Shown here: piece after piece, positions 1-11,917 of the stretch
Layout of the letters: every line of letters begins with the position of its first letter
Position numbering within the stretch: position 1 is the first letter of the stretch
NCBI RefSeq assembly: GCF_038396675.1
Contig: NC_088929.1
Coordinates: forward strand, 34,486,501 to 34,550,500
DNA: 64,000 nt
Origin: Hydra vulgaris
Lineage: Eukaryota > Cnidaria > Hydrozoa > Anthoathecata > Hydridae
Direction of reading: 5' to 3'
Notes under the pieces: model-generated
Seen by the model: only the letters and a program-made list of their open reading frames with translations
Database searches by the model: none
What the model was told of the DNA's origin: nothing
Program-made: the position numbers and the translations under genes

Positions 1-1362
1 TATCTTCTTTTCCTTTGCATTTTCTCTAGTTATCTGAATCTCTAACCATTTGGATGAAGTTACAACGCTCGGTAATCGTTTAACTTGTTTCAGCATTTTT
101 TTCGTGATTGGTTGTTTTGGCCATAAAAGAAAGTCGTGTAATGGGTTTACATCTTTTATTATTTGTTTATTTGAATCTGGTGGATCTGCTGCTTATTTAC
201 TTTTACGGGATTCATCAATTGTTACTTTTTTTCCAAATTCGCTAACATTACTAGATACGATTTCATTTTGCATACTGCTAATATCTAAATACGATTCTTT
301 ATTGATTTCATTGTTCAATACATTATAGTTGGTTCCTATTAAATTTATGGTTTGTTTGGAGCTATCGCTAAATTTAAGTTTTTTCCAAAATTTAAATAAT
401 TCTCTGAAGTCAGTTTTCCCTCCCCATTCTTTATTTCCAGTTTTTTCAAACTGTAGCAATACTTCAGGTGCAACGTTGTTTTCAAATATGTTTCCCGCGT
501 TATAAAGGCTTGGAAGATTTGTTTCATTATTATCAATTGTGGAATTCAATTTAACACATTGAATTACTTTTTTATAATCAACATTGTTCGTATTAAATGG
601 GAAGATTCCTGTCAACCTAATTCCGTTAATAATATTTTTTTTCATATTTGGACCCATAACAAAATTATTCAACAACATTGGTATATTTTCTTTGCGAATT
701 TTATTAAAATCGTTATCGAATTTAAATTGCCGACAAATGTTCACCATTTGCATTTAAGCAAAATAGAGTTGTAAGGTTTTCCTTATCGCTGTTGTTGCAG
801 TCTTCATAAACACTTCTTCCTCTGATGCCAATTTCTTTTACAGCTTTTTGGTGCTAACTCAAAACCAGTTCCGCCTAAATTAAAAATACGAGATGGATTA
901 TTAAGGTAATGCGCATCATCGCCTAATAATTCATACACTTCATTAAACCATTTTCTTATCGATGCTTCAGTTATAAGAGCTCAAGCTCGACTAATATGCT
1001 TTGCTCGTTTTTGCGATAATTCCAAATGACGACGCATAAATTTATAAAACCAGTTTTTACTTGGGATATCATCTTTAAATGGTGTTTTTATACCTCGCCC
1101 ATTTTTTGTACTATCTTAATAACTTTTTTGTTATCGCAAAACCCATGTTAGCGCACTGCATTAACAAAGCAACCAATTCATTCTCTATTTCTTCTCCAAG
1201 ATATGATTTAAAGTCAGAGTTTTGCTGTTTGGGTTGGCTTTTACCAGATAATTTGTCGCGTAAGGTACTTTCAGGAACATTAAACTTTTTGCTGACACAT
1301 AAATTTTTTTCACCTTTATTTAAAGCTCTAAGTGCTACATGCAGTTGTTCTTCTGAATACAA
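1..1362 (-). pseudogene. pogo/Tigger-type transposase relic, runs off left edge
   Basis: Read on the minus strand from about 1362 leftwards. It opens with a helix-turn-helix of the Pipsqueak/CENP-B kind (LNKGEKNLCVSKKFNVPEST, then LRDKL) at 1362-1230. After a frameshift near 1110 comes a stretch with PSKNWFYKFMRRH, as in the pogo N-terminal half (1075-1030). An in-frame stop lies near 980 and a second frameshift near 850. The reading then jumps at about 735 from a block ending NANGE into the C-terminal block with NIINGIRLTGIFPFN (about 640-590). The DDE catalytic core expected between these blocks is missing, so the copy is internally deleted. A stop at 193-195 is followed by an open tail (RLPSVVTSSKWLEI) that reaches base 1. 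Family placement rests on the HTH plus the NGxxxTGIFPFN tail. It cannot encode an active enzyme. Confidence 0.8.
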
Positions 1363-1369
1363 AAGCTTT

Positions 1370-2017
1370 TCTCGAATATATATATATATTTTTTGAACCT
1401 TGCATCTTTGTAATCGGATTCATTTTACATAATAAATAAAATATAAAAAACATATCAAATAAATACTCCCTAGGGTTAAATTACCTTTAATTGGTAATTG
1501 AGTTGAACTGAAATGGTTTTTTAGAGAGAAAATTTCACAAAATAAAACACGTCAGAAAAAATATTTTTATAAACGGTAAGTGCTAACTATTATAATTTTC
1601 GTAATCACCTACCGTGTAAAAGATTAAAGTAATATTGTTTTATAAAATTTTAAATATTCAATGTTTTTACAACTATTTTAAACTTTTATCAAAAAAATTA
1701 TATAAGTTTTAAGCCGTAAAAATACTAGACAAACTTTTTTTTACTGCTAAAGATTTTCTTAAGAAAGCAATAAAAAATCATTTGCGGGTAAAAAAACATT
1801 TCAAATCTTTAAAAATATATATATTTTAAAATTATTTATTAGTGAAATAAGTTAGTTTTGTATAAAACAATACTAAAAAGATAAATTAAAAAAAAAAACA
1901 TGAAAAATTTATTAATTTTTTCAAAAACCACGGTAGGTGCTTCTTCACGGTAGGGGATGCCATGACCTTTGTTTTTAATAAAAAAAATATTTATAACTAG
2001 TCATGCATCAATGAAAA
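1370..2017. other. AT-rich non-coding stretch with an 11-bp inverted repeat
   Basis: No coding region is visible. The only structure is the 11-mer CACCTACCGTG at 1606-1616 with its exact reverse complement at 1929-1939. The arms point inward and are 323 bp outer edge to outer edge, so they may mark a small MITE. A related CACGGTAGG follows at about 1946. No target-site duplication was found. Confidence 0.35.
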
Positions 2018-2025
2018 CAATCAAT

Positions 2026-2656
2026 CAGAGGTGCCAAAAGCATTTTTTGGTTTTGAGATAGCTAACTTCCAGACTTGGAGCAAACTCCAAACATTTATAT
2101 GTTTATACTTATGTCAAATAAGGGTGTTTTGCAAAAAAAATGCGATGATTGGAGCTTGGGAACAAAAAAGCCCCAAAATTTTGTCCCCCTTCTGCTCCAA
2201 ACGTGAGAGCAACAAGTTACTCAAATATTTTTTGTACTATTTTCCACTAGACTTATATTCATCATTAAATTTTAAATTTCATAGTAAAATATTTTAGCAT
2301 TCAAAAATTATGACCATGTAAAGTTTAAACCCCCCTCAATTTGAGGGGGTTGCAAATTTTATATTGTCATAATTTTTGAACGCTGAGAGATAATACTTTG
2401 AAACTTAAAATTTATGGATGATTATAAGTCTAGTTATAATTAGTACAAATAATATTTCATCAACTTGTTGCTCTCACGTTTGGAGCAGGAGGGGGAAAAT
2501 TTTTTTGGGACTTTTTCGTTCCCAAGCTCCAATCATCGCAATTTTTTACAAAGCATCCTTATTTGACATAAGTATAAACATATAAATGTTTGGAGTTTGC
2601 TTCATGTCTGGAAGATAGCTATCTCAAAGCCCAAAAAAAAGCTTTTGGCGCCCCTG
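2026..2656. mobile_element. hAT-type foldback MITE with perfect 8-bp TSD
   Basis: The 631-bp element starts CAGAGGTGCCAAAAGC and ends with the near complement GCTTTTGGCGCCCCTG. It is flanked by identical 8-bp copies of CAATCAAT at 2018-2025 and 2657-2664. Most of its length is two inverted arms of about 300 bp meeting near 2330-2345, where CCCCCCTCAATTTGAGGGGG forms the tip. CAG/CTG termini and an 8-bp duplication are the hallmark of hAT transposons. There is no transposase, so it must have been mobilised in trans. A short ORF across the left arm is an artefact of the arm sequence. A related, truncated copy lies at 50,405-50,600. Confidence 0.85.
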
Positions 2657-2664
2657 CAATCAAT

Positions 2665-3794
2665 CAATGCATTAATGAAAACATTCAACAGTCTTGGCCA
2701 TAAAAAAATTTTTTAAAAATAAGAATACTTTTTTTATTAAATGCTACCTTGATATTATAACAAAGGTATAAAAACTGTTCCCAACTTCTGTTTAATATTT
2801 TTTCTTTAGTTCATCAACTTGTTTAAACTGCTGTAAGAAATTAACTAAATTTAAAATATCGTCAGTCAGTAGTCAATATTCCATTATGGCTTTATAAGTT
2901 TTTATTTTTAAATTAAAATTTATATTCATTGGTTATATGACTGTTTAGCATTTAATGAGTTCTTCAAATTAAATTTAATAAAGACAATAACAATAACAAG
3001 ATAGGAAATAAAACTTTGCTGTCTTGTTATAAATATTAGTATTAATTAACCGATAGAAGTAATACTTTTGATGTCAGGCTTGCTACATTTATTTATACAT
3101 TATTTTGACCCCTTAATATATTTTAAACATGAAATTGTTATTTTAAATTATTTGCAATAATTTTATTCTTAAATTTGTGATTTCAAATTTATTTGCTTTT
3201 TTTATTAGAGAGGTTGTGTTACCTGCAGATCATATTTAAAAAATGCTTGAGTTTTTAGAGTTTGGTTGTTAATAACGAAATATATTGCTTGCTACAAAGT
3301 GTGGTGTAGACTTAGGATACGCAAAATGATAATGATTTCCTTTAAGTATTTCTTAGTAATAAAATTTCCATTCTTTGCATTCCATTCATTCCATGCTGAT
3401 AATTTTTAAAATAATAAAATAATAATATTTCCATTCATTGGTGATTTGCTCATCAATAGAGATAATAAAATGAGTTATATTAAAAAGTAAAGCACATTTT
3501 TTATTTTTCACGTAAAAATTTATTTAACGTAATTAGAGTTGAAGACAATATAAAACATAAATTAAAAACAATATGGCGTGGTTTTTTCATATTATTACAG
3601 ACTATTATTATTAACATCCATGTGATATTTGTCTTATAGTACAATTTTAATAAAATAAAATAAGAATGTGTATTTAATATAAAATACAATAAGATTAAAT
3701 GAAAAACTCCGTATGTTAATTTTGTTTACATTTTTTATGTTTACGCAATGTAAAAAAAAAATCCATACAGCAACTACTTAGACACCATATGAAG
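2665..3794. other. AT-rich non-coding stretch, nothing recognised
   Basis: No convincing ORF, repeat boundary or RNA gene was seen. A 62-codon minus-strand frame at 3501-3689 has no recognisable motif and is probably chance. Confidence 0.4.
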
Positions 3795-3802
3795 TATAAA
3801 TC

Positions 3803-4887
3803 TAGGGGTGCACTGATGCCTACTTTTGGCCGGTGCCGATTGGTTTAAGCTGATGCATCGGCATCGGTCCTATTTCGAGTTTTTATTTTTTCGAAATTCT
3901 TTTCTTTTTTACTAATAGGTAAATTAGGATTTTTGTTCAAGTATAATATTAACTTTCAATTTATTTCTAACTATATTCTAGGAATGAAACTTAGAAATAA
4001 AATTAAATAAGAAATATCAACAATGTGCAAAGTAAGTAAAGGTTTTATAGACTATTTTGATAAAGATGAAAATAAACGTTGAAAGCAATTTGCAACTTTC
4101 TCAAAATAAAAATATCAAGAAGAGGATCATCTGGCAAAAAATTTTCTTATACATTTTACATTATACTTACATTTTTTGATTTTAAACTTATCTCTTTGTA
4201 TAGTTTGGATCCATAAGTCAAATAATTACTTTCCTAAATTATAAAAACAGTGGCGGGATTTAGGGAAGAGGGGGGGGGGCAAGGGTAATAGCCTCCCCTT
4301 GGGACTTTTTTTTCAGAAATATTCTGTTGTAAATTGACTATTATACTGAATTGGACTTTTATGCTGACGAATAAAACCGACTTTTATACGTAATTATACG
4401 TATATGAACTTGATTATTACGCTAAAGTACAAAAAATTAAAAAAGAAAGTTACTTATAAATTAAAATATGCGGAATTTTTTTTAAGCCCTTTTTAGCCCC
4501 CTCCTTGGCGAGTGACAAAACCTGCCCCTGTATAAAAAGACATTAAATGCAGGGAGTTCCTGATAAAAAACAGTTTAAAAAATATTTAAGTTATAAAAGT
4601 TAAGTGGTTGCAGATATGTCTGTATAATAATTTAGGCTTATGCATGCTTTTTGGTTAATGGAAAAATTATATTTTTGCATACAATATATATTTTATGCAG
4701 CCATCTGCAAAAAAAATCAGGCCTTTCATTTTTGTGTTTCTATATACAGAAACGCAAAAATGAAAAATCTGTTTTTTCAAAACAATCGGTATTGGCCGAT
4801 GGTTACCAAAACCGATACCAATGCCGATGCATCAGCTAAATGGTCAATGCATCGGCAGGCCAATGCCGATGCATCGGTACACCCCTA
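3803..4887. mobile_element. Non-autonomous hAT element with GATGCATCGG-rich ends
   Basis: The left end TAGGGGTGCACTGATGCC and right end CATCGGTACACCCCTA are inverted copies, and both subterminal zones repeat GATGCATCGGC and its complement. Flanking 8-mers TATAAATC (3795-3802) and CTTAAATC (4888-4895) match at 6 of 8 positions, consistent with an aged hAT duplication. The interior carries no transposase. ORFs at 4640-4936 merely read through the right end. The element is itself interrupted by the MITE at 4248-4530. Confidence 0.75.
4248..4530. mobile_element. hAT MITE nested inside the larger hAT element
   Basis: The 283-bp insert begins CAGTGGCGGGATTTAG and ends CCTGCCCCTG. It is bounded by identical 8-bp repeats TATAAAAA at 4240-4247 and 4531-4538. 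The outer 16 bp form an imperfect TIR. The perfect TSD and CAGTGGCG terminus point to hAT. It inserted after the surrounding element. Confidence 0.85.
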
Positions 4888-4895
4888 CTTAAATC

Positions 4896-5075
4896 CATCT
4901 CATTTTGAGGAATTTTCAAATTATGCATGGTCATAATTTTTGAGCACCAAAAGGTTATAAAAGAAAGTTAGAAGTCTATTGATAAATATGAATTAATTTG
5001 AGAGTAGAAAAATGTTTTTTGTAATATTAGTTCTTCCGTTTAGGTTAAGGGTAAAGGGGAGGAGGGGGGCAAAAA
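4896..5075. repeat. Degraded relative of the 2.0-kb foldback MITE (probable)
   Basis: The block shares a GGTCATAATTTTTGAGC-like segment and the order of short motifs leading to a G-rich run (5050-5070) with the arm of the element at 2026-2656. The match is patchy, so this is a weak call. If correct, the hAT element at 3803 inserted into this older repeat. Confidence 0.35.
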
Positions 5076-5374
5076 CTTTAGGTAAGAGATTTACTTAAGA
5101 TTTATAAAAACACGCTAATAAGTTTTTTTAATATTAAAATTGATAAAATTGAGTATAAACTTTTTAATCTTTCATGAAAAAAAAAATTTAAACACTAAAA
5201 AGAAACCAGGGATTAAAAATCATTTGATATTATAAGCGAGAAGTATTTTTTTTGTTTTTTGTTTTTATTGTTTTATCTTTACAATTTTGTGATTCTATAT
5301 AACTTATACAAATTGACAAAGTTTATAAAATATATAGTGGTAAGTGGAAAAAAAAAATCTCACAATTTTATAGA

Positions 5375-8300
5375 ATACAAAAAAATATAACTGCCGGGTA
5401 TCGTTAATATTAAAAGAACGCGGGAAACTTGCAGAAGACCAGATGGTCTTGTCATCAAGAAACCGCTTGTACTAGTAATATTTTCTGTGTTTTCGTTTTA
5501 CATGTTTCTAGTTTCACAAAATATAATGGTCATTTTATATTGGATTCACATATAATAAAATGTAAGATAACAAATAATTAATAAATCCTAGATTTTGTAC
5601 ACATAAATATATCATTAGGCATAAATAAAATTTCATTGATTTATAAATTTTTATACTGATATTTGTTATTGAGGTTTTTGAGATTTTCGTTTCAACATTA
5701 ATTTTGGTTCTAGTTTCAGTATTAGTTTAGTGTAAGTTTATGTAATTGTTTATATTTAAAACGAATGTTTTTAGTAAGATTTTTAAACAATTAGGTTATC
5801 TAATTTTGTAATTATGGTGTTTATGGATATCAGTTTATTATAGAAATAGTGACTGCAATATGAAATTGCGAAACGCGATAGTTTTGTTTTTCTAAACAGT
5901 ATATTAAAGTTTCCTACTTCTCGAGTGTCATATTTATTTCTATTTCTTTTAAAGAAATTATTTGAGAAATGTGATGGAACAAGCCCGAGTTTATTTTTCA
6001 GCATAAACAATAAGTTTTGATAAATGTTTGTTCTATAGATGTTTTGTGCATTAAGGAGTTTTAACAAAGGTTCAGTATGAGTGAATTTATCTTTTTTATT
6101 GACAATTCTAACGGCTTGTTTTTGATGTCGATAAAGTGATTTCAAATTGGATTTATTGGTATTTACCCATGCTATATTACCATACGTATAATAGGTCTGT
6201 ATAAATAAGAAATAAAGATGTTTTAGATTTTGTTGGGATAACGTTGGTCTAGCTTTGTATAGCCCGCTAATGTTTTTGGTTATTTTAGTATTTAAATAGT
6301 CAACGTGCGTTTTCCATGAAATATTTTCATCAATTAGTAAACCTAGAAATTTAGTTGTTGAGGTTCTTTCAATATTTTTGTTTTCTATTTATAGCAATGG
6401 TAATATATTTGGTATTTTTTTTCTTTTTTGGTTGGGATGGAATAAGATATAATTGGTTTCTTTCTGTGTTTAAAGATAATTTATTAGATTTTAGCCAGAT
6501 ATTAGGTTTTTCAAGTTCAATATTCCTTGTTTCAAAGAGTTTTATAATAGACTGAGATAAATAAAATAAATTAGTACCATCTGCAAACATTATGACATCA
6601 AGTTTGTTTAAGACTTTCGGAAGATCAATAATGTCTATTAAGAACAATAAGGGAGCTAGAATGGAACCTTGGGGAACGCCACATTTAATCTTAAGCATTT
6701 TAGAACAGATATTTTCATCAGTATTAACACATTGCTGTCTGTTTAGCAAAAAGTTTTTAAACCAGAGTAATGAAAAATTTTTAAGCCATACTTTTGCAAT
6801 TTTTTGAGCAGGATAGCATGATCAACAGTACCGAATGCTTTCGATAGATCTATAAAGGTTCCTAGAACGAATTCTTTAGTAACAAATGAGTAATTAATAC
6901 TATTTTTAAGATCCGCGATTGCATGTTCGGTTGCATGTTGCTTTTGAAAGCCGAATTGTTTTGTATTTAAGATGTTGTTGTTTGTTATATATTTGTATAA
7001 TTTATTATAAATTATTCGTTCGAGGAGTTTTGAGAATACAAGAAGAATTGAGATTGGTCTATAACTGTTTAGTAAGTATGGTTCTCCAGTTTTATATATT
7101 GGTACAATTTTTGCAATTTTCAATTTCTCTGGAACGGTTCCTGTTGTAATTGAAGATTTAAATATTTTGAAGAGGGGTTTCTTTATTATCGGAAAGATAC
7201 TCATTACTACACTGCTACAAATTTCATCAATTTCTGGTGCTTTATTAATTTTTAAAGAGTTATTTGCATTTTCGAGTTTTTCATAGCTTATTCGGTTGAA
7301 AACTAGTTCGTTATTTAAGTTACTAAAATAATTTTCAAACGAGTTATTTGGGGGTTGATTTTTAGACGCCATGTTAGGGCCAATATTTGCAAAGAAATTG
7401 TTGAATTGTTCGGCAATAGAGTTCTTATCGTTGTGTTCTGTTTCATTTATAATAATTCTATCTGGTAAGCTGTTTGTTTTTATATTTTTTTATCCGATTA
7501 TTTCTTTCATGATGTTCTATGTTTTTTTGGTATCTCCTTTTGTTTTTTGAAGTAATTTAGAATAATAAATTTTTTTAGAATATTTTCTGATTTTTTCGAA
7601 AAGATTTTTATATTGTTTATAAGTAGATAGGTTATCTTCATTTCTGTTTTTCAAATATTTAACATATAGTTTTTGTTTTTGAAGATTTTTTGATTCCGCT
7701 GGTGATCCATGGACAGCTCAAATGTTTTACTTTGATTTCTTTTTCTTTGATTGGAAAATGATTATTACAGTGTTTAAAAAAATATCTGTGAAAGTATTAT
7801 ATGCGGAGTTTGTGTTCCCATAGTTACATTCTTGATACACTTTAACCCAAGCTACTGCCGATAGTGTGTCTTTAAAACATTGAATAGAATTTTTATTTAT
7901 TTTTCTTTAATAAGTTTTTTTTTCGAGTTATTATTTATTTTTGTATCATGTATTATTGTAAAGTAAATAGGAAAATGATCTGTTATATCAACTTTTATTA
8001 TTCCGGCTTTTAAGGAGGTCTAGAAAAGAGTTTGTTAGTATATTATCTATAGCAGAAATAGATTTCGAGATTACCCGTGTGGGTTTATTAATAATTGGTA
8101 AAATACAATTTTGGAATATGTTATCAAAAAATAATTTAGTAATCGGATACTCTTTGTATTTTAAATAATCTATGTTTATGTCCCCGATACAGAACAACTT
8201 TTTTTGTTCTTTATTGATTTTGAGAAAAATTTCTTCTAGATAATTAAAACATTTTTAATATAACCTTCAGGTGTTCTATAACAGGTAGAAAATATAATAT

Positions 8301-8625
8301 TTTTAAACTTGGAGTTGATGATCTCTATTGTAAAGACCTCACTATCGGGTTTAGAAATGGAGTGATCTTCTGTCACTTTTATCACTTGATCATTCCGAAC
8401 TTAAGTTGTGACCCCTCCTCCTTTTTTGTATACTTTCCTTTCAGAAGATAATAATTTATAATTGGGAATTTGAAAGTTAGAGTTATTTTGGATTGATTCA
8501 TCAGAACACCAAGTTTCTGTAAGGCAAATCATACTGAATAAATAATTGCAATCAATTAGGAAATATTTAAGTTTGTTAAAATTTTTATTTATGCCTCTTA
8601 TATTTATGTGTAGTATTTAAGTATG
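5375..8625 (-). pseudogene. CR1/jockey-type LINE, endonuclease and reverse transcriptase, inactive
   Basis: Reading leftwards on the minus strand, the APE-type endonuclease comes first (about 8600-7990), with ICLTETWC and GDINIDYLK. The reverse transcriptase follows in two frames (7372-6743, 6749-6369), with NSYRPISILLVFSKLLERII, FIDLSKAFGTVDHA, KCGVPQGSILAPLLF and MFADGTNLFY. The C-terminal domain with HQKQAVRIVNKKDKF is at 6145-5783, and a 3' tail runs to about 5375. These domains and their order are those of non-LTR retrotransposon ORF2. Several frameshifts and stops break it. Both catalytic-site blocks carry Gly where the family has Asp (SKAFD to SKAFG, FADD to FADG), so the copy is dead even where open. 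ORF1 and the 5' end are absent. The exact clade is inference. Confidence 0.85.
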
Positions 8626-8704
8626 AAATTGCTATTTGTCGAACTAAATGAACTAGAGAAAAAAACACTTTCAAGTGTTTAATATCTGATAGCAAATTGA
8701 TGTC

Positions 8705-8751
8705 GCTATCAGATTTTATGTTATCAAGCGGATAACATAAAATCTGATAGC
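8705..8751. repeat. Perfect hairpin, 21-bp arms
   Basis: The 21-nt arm at 8705-8725, beginning GCTATCAG, is exactly reverse-complemented at 8731-8751 across a 5-nt loop. It lies between LINE and orphan ORF sequence and matches no recognised terminator or TIR. Confidence 0.9.
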
Positions 8752-8993
8752 AACAGCAATGGTATTTAAAACAGTGCTTGCCAAACTTGATGATGGAGTC
8801 ATGGGAACAAATTAAAGTTTAATAAAGTCAATAAAAGCAAGAGCAACCTGAAAGTTACAACGCGTAAATTTGAAAAAAAAACTTTTTTATTTTTAATAGA
8901 ATTTTTAACAGAAGTTCTAATAGTCATAGTAATGACTATCAGTTTTGAGAGTAAATTTCGTTTATTTATTTTGGTTATGGTAAGAGATGGATT

Positions 8994-9182
8994 CCAAGTA
9001 AACTAAACGGTGCCAAGTTTATGAGAAAGAACTCAGCTTGGCTTGAAAATGATTTCAATACCACATTAATAAAAGAGAGTAAAAATAAACAACTCGGCAG
9101 ATCAACATTACCATTCAAAGAATCATCATTAAAAACGAAGAAAAGAAAACTTGCTACTTTGTCAGCTTCATATTCTTATTAG
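8994..9182 (+). pseudogene. Orphan 62-codon fragment of an uncharacterised transposon ORF
   Basis: The frame is open from 8994 to a TAG at 9180-9182. It shows AKFMRKNSAWLENDF, then LGRSTLPFKESSLKTKKRKL. A small basic block of the type GRPxxPFxESSxxTKxRK recurs, from memory, near the N-terminus of repetitive cnidarian ORFs. No other domain follows before the frame ends, so this is a truncated or broken copy. Function is unknown. Confidence 0.4.
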
Positions 9183-9550
9183 TTATTGTTTGCTAAGCTT
9201 GTACTACTTGTAGCATGCATTGTCAAAGACTTTTGGTGATTGTGAATGCATGGGAACAATATACACATACAAATTTATAAAATTTTTTAAACGCTCGTAA
9301 AATCTGCTAACTAGAAAAACTAAATAATTAAGCTAGAATATAATTTTTTTAAAAAGAAAACAAGTTTATCTACCAACGTGTAACAGCACGTGTAACACTA
9401 GTTAATCATATTAAACTTAAATAAGTTTTGCTTTCCACGAGCGAGGATCAAAGCGAGAATCTCATAGTAAAACACGTGCAAAATAGTGTACATAGCACAA
9501 GTAAAACATATGCAACTAATAAAAATTAGTTGTTGCTAAGCAAAATTAGA

Positions 9551-9690
9551 TATCCATAGCAACTTAATAAAAATTATATTACTTTTTTTAAAAGCGCGAC
9601 CTCATATTGTATCCATTTTGGTATCCATAGCAACGAATTAAAAAAATAACTCCTTTTTAAGAAGCGCAGACATCATATTATTACTCACCC
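9551..9690. repeat. Two-copy direct repeat, about 71-bp period
   Basis: TATCCATAGCAAC starts copies at 9551 and 9622, each followed by an A-rich run and then AAGCGC, with GA and CTCAT- or CATCAT-like words. The copies have diverged. No gene is seen here. Confidence 0.5.
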
Positions 9691-9984
9691 TAATTTTAGT
9701 CAGTATAGCCCTAATATTAAATTAGTTAAAAGTTTTGTCCAGTAAAAGTGATTTCTGGACCACTGTGCAATAGAAGGTACACAAATTTTGAAAAAAAGAT
9801 GCGTTAATTTTGCTTTTAGCAGGGAAAAATATAAAAGAAATGTTCACTATTTTTTACTTACCTAATTTTTTGTTTTTATCTAATTTTTTTTACTAATTTT
9901 TACTTTTCTTGTTACTTTTTTTTTTAATTTTTTTTTTTACTTAATTTTTTATTTACTTTTTTAAAAATACTTTTTAAACATGTT

Positions 9985-10745
9985 AATGAATAATTAGATT
10001 AAAGTCAATGAGCGCTTTGTAAGTAACAAACTTTCTCTGAATTCTGATAAAACTAAATTCATTTTGTTCCTAAAATTGAATAAAACTGATAACATCCCAT
10101 TAAAATTACCAAACCTTATTATAAATAAAGCTATTATTTAAAAGAGAATCATCGGTAAACTTTAAAGGTGTTGAATTGGACGAACATTTAAGATGGAATT
10201 TTCATAAAAGCGGTCTTAAAAAAAAAAAATTCTAGTAATATTGGAATGATTTATAAAACTAAACAATTTCTTATTTTCAAATCACTAAAATGTTTATACT
10301 TTGCTTTTATCAAAGTTACCTAATATACTGTAATATCACCTGGCCAAGTACAAATCATACAAAATTAAAAAAGCTTTACAGTAAACAAAAAGATGCATGT
10401 CGAATTATATTTGGAGCAAATAGAGCGAAACACTGTGAGCCTTAATAGTGTTTACTAAAAGCTTTAAATATTTCTAAAATATATTTACTTGAAATTTTAG
10501 TTTTTATGCATAGAACTAAGATAGGAATAGTGCCAAAAATATTTGAATTCTATTTTAGTAATTTCTGCCATAAATATAGCACACGATTCTCAGTCAATAA
10601 CTTTGCTGTCCCAAGATATAGTTTAAAATTGAGTTCATACTAAATTAAGTATCGTGGGCAATTTTTATGGAATTTATTTCAGATATTATAAATAAAAAAA
10701 AACCTACTCTTTATCGATTTAAAAAAGAATCTTAATAGTTGTTCT
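9985..10745 (+). pseudogene. LINE fragment, C-terminal part of reverse transcriptase
   Basis: Three-frame reading gives NKLSLNSDKTKF at about 10,030-10,065, then LYFAFIKV plus TWPSTNHTKLKKLYSKQKDA-like words at 10,290-10,400, and a block resembling LEILVFMHRTKIGIVPKIFE at about 10,490-10,550. These are the thumb and post-RT segments typical of CR1/L2-like ORF2 proteins. The catalytic palm is missing, so the copy is 5'-truncated, as is usual for LINEs. Frameshifts and stops are frequent. It runs directly into the 50-bp array downstream, which probably is its 3' UTR. Confidence 0.7.
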
Positions 10746-10750
10746 TATTT

Positions 10751-10896
10751 ATGGAACTCACTATGCTAGATTTTAAATGTTTCTTTTAAATAAAGTATTT
10801 ATGGACCTCACTATGCTAGATTTTAAATGTTTTTTTAAAATAAAGTAATTATGGATCTCACTATGCTTGATTTTAAATGTTTCTTTTAAATAAAAC
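10751..10896 (+). repeat. 50-bp tandem repeat, three copies, each with AATAAA
   Basis: Copies begin at 10,751, 10,801 and 10,851 with ATGGAxCTCACTATGCT and end in TTTTAAATAAAG or close variants. The period is exactly 50 bp. Each unit contains a polyadenylation-signal hexamer. Position directly after a LINE C-terminus suggests a repeated 3' UTR. Confidence 0.85.
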
Positions 10897-11083
10897 AAAG
10901 CTCTAATAAAAAAACAAGATAACTTAAAAAAAAAATTCTTTTAAAAGAATGTTATAACCACAATCCACCATAACAAAAGTTTATTAATGATATTACTCTT
11001 TCATCTTTTTTCCATCCTTTTATTATTTATTTTATTACAAGTATATAATCATTTTATTGCAACTGCAGTTTCATTTTCTTTTT

Positions 11084-11191
11084 GGAACTGCAGATAATGT
11101 AAGCATTTTAGCAACTGCAGATAATGTAAGCATTTTTGCAACTGCAGATAATGTAAGCATTTTTGCAACTGCAGATAATGTAAGCATTTTA
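11084..11191. repeat. 27-bp tandem repeat, four copies
   Basis: The unit GCAACTGCAGATAATGTAAG plus CATTTTT repeats with a 27-bp period from 11,084. The first copy reads GGAACTGCAG. A partial CAACTGCAG precedes the array. No coding context is seen. Confidence 0.85.
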
Positions 11192-11196
11192 GCAAT

Positions 11197-11915
11197 TACT
11201 AATTACTATTACTAATTTACTATATTTACGCCATAATATGATATTTTTAAATCATGATTTTATAAAAAATGGGGCTCGGTGATATGACAGAATTATGTCT
11301 TCTTCTTGCTCCAGCCATTACTTATTTTGTTGTATATATATAAAAAATTGTATTTATTGTAGAAGGCGAAATGAACATATTAAAAAAAATAGAAAAAAAA
11401 ATTTAAACGAAACGATGATAATGAATACAATGTAATGTAAGAAAAATTTGATCAGTTTTTCAAACCATGTAAAAATATCACGGTTGAACGAAATTGATAA
11501 AAATGAAATAAAAATATTTTAGTTACGGCCAAGTTCTACATTTTCTATGTCTCAACCTAGAAAATGTAGAAATTTGTTGCAACATGGAAAAAATAATTTA
11601 CAGATGGTATCGAATCGGTCGACCATTTTAAAAAAATTAACAAAGTCACTTAATTTTGACCAGAAGGACCGATAACCTTCGAGGATATGTTTGACAAAAT
11701 AATAAATCACAAACGACAAAATTTATTTTTTTTATTATGCGTGCAAAAAAAATGCATACATCTTTTTTAATTTTTGAATTAAATTTAACAATTTGGGGAG
11801 CTCTTCTAGCAATTTTTAAAAAACTTTAAAAAAAATCTAAAACATGAATTATTTTGAACTTTAAAATATCACACTAACTAAATTGATTATAACTATTTAC
11901 ATGAAGCATATAATT
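11197..11915. other. AT-rich non-coding stretch, nothing recognised
   Basis: No ORF, RNA gene or TIR pair could be supported. A short inverted pair around CTACATTTTCTATG / CTAGAAAATGTAG lies at 11,533-11,570. Confidence 0.4.
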
Positions 11916-11917
11916 AG

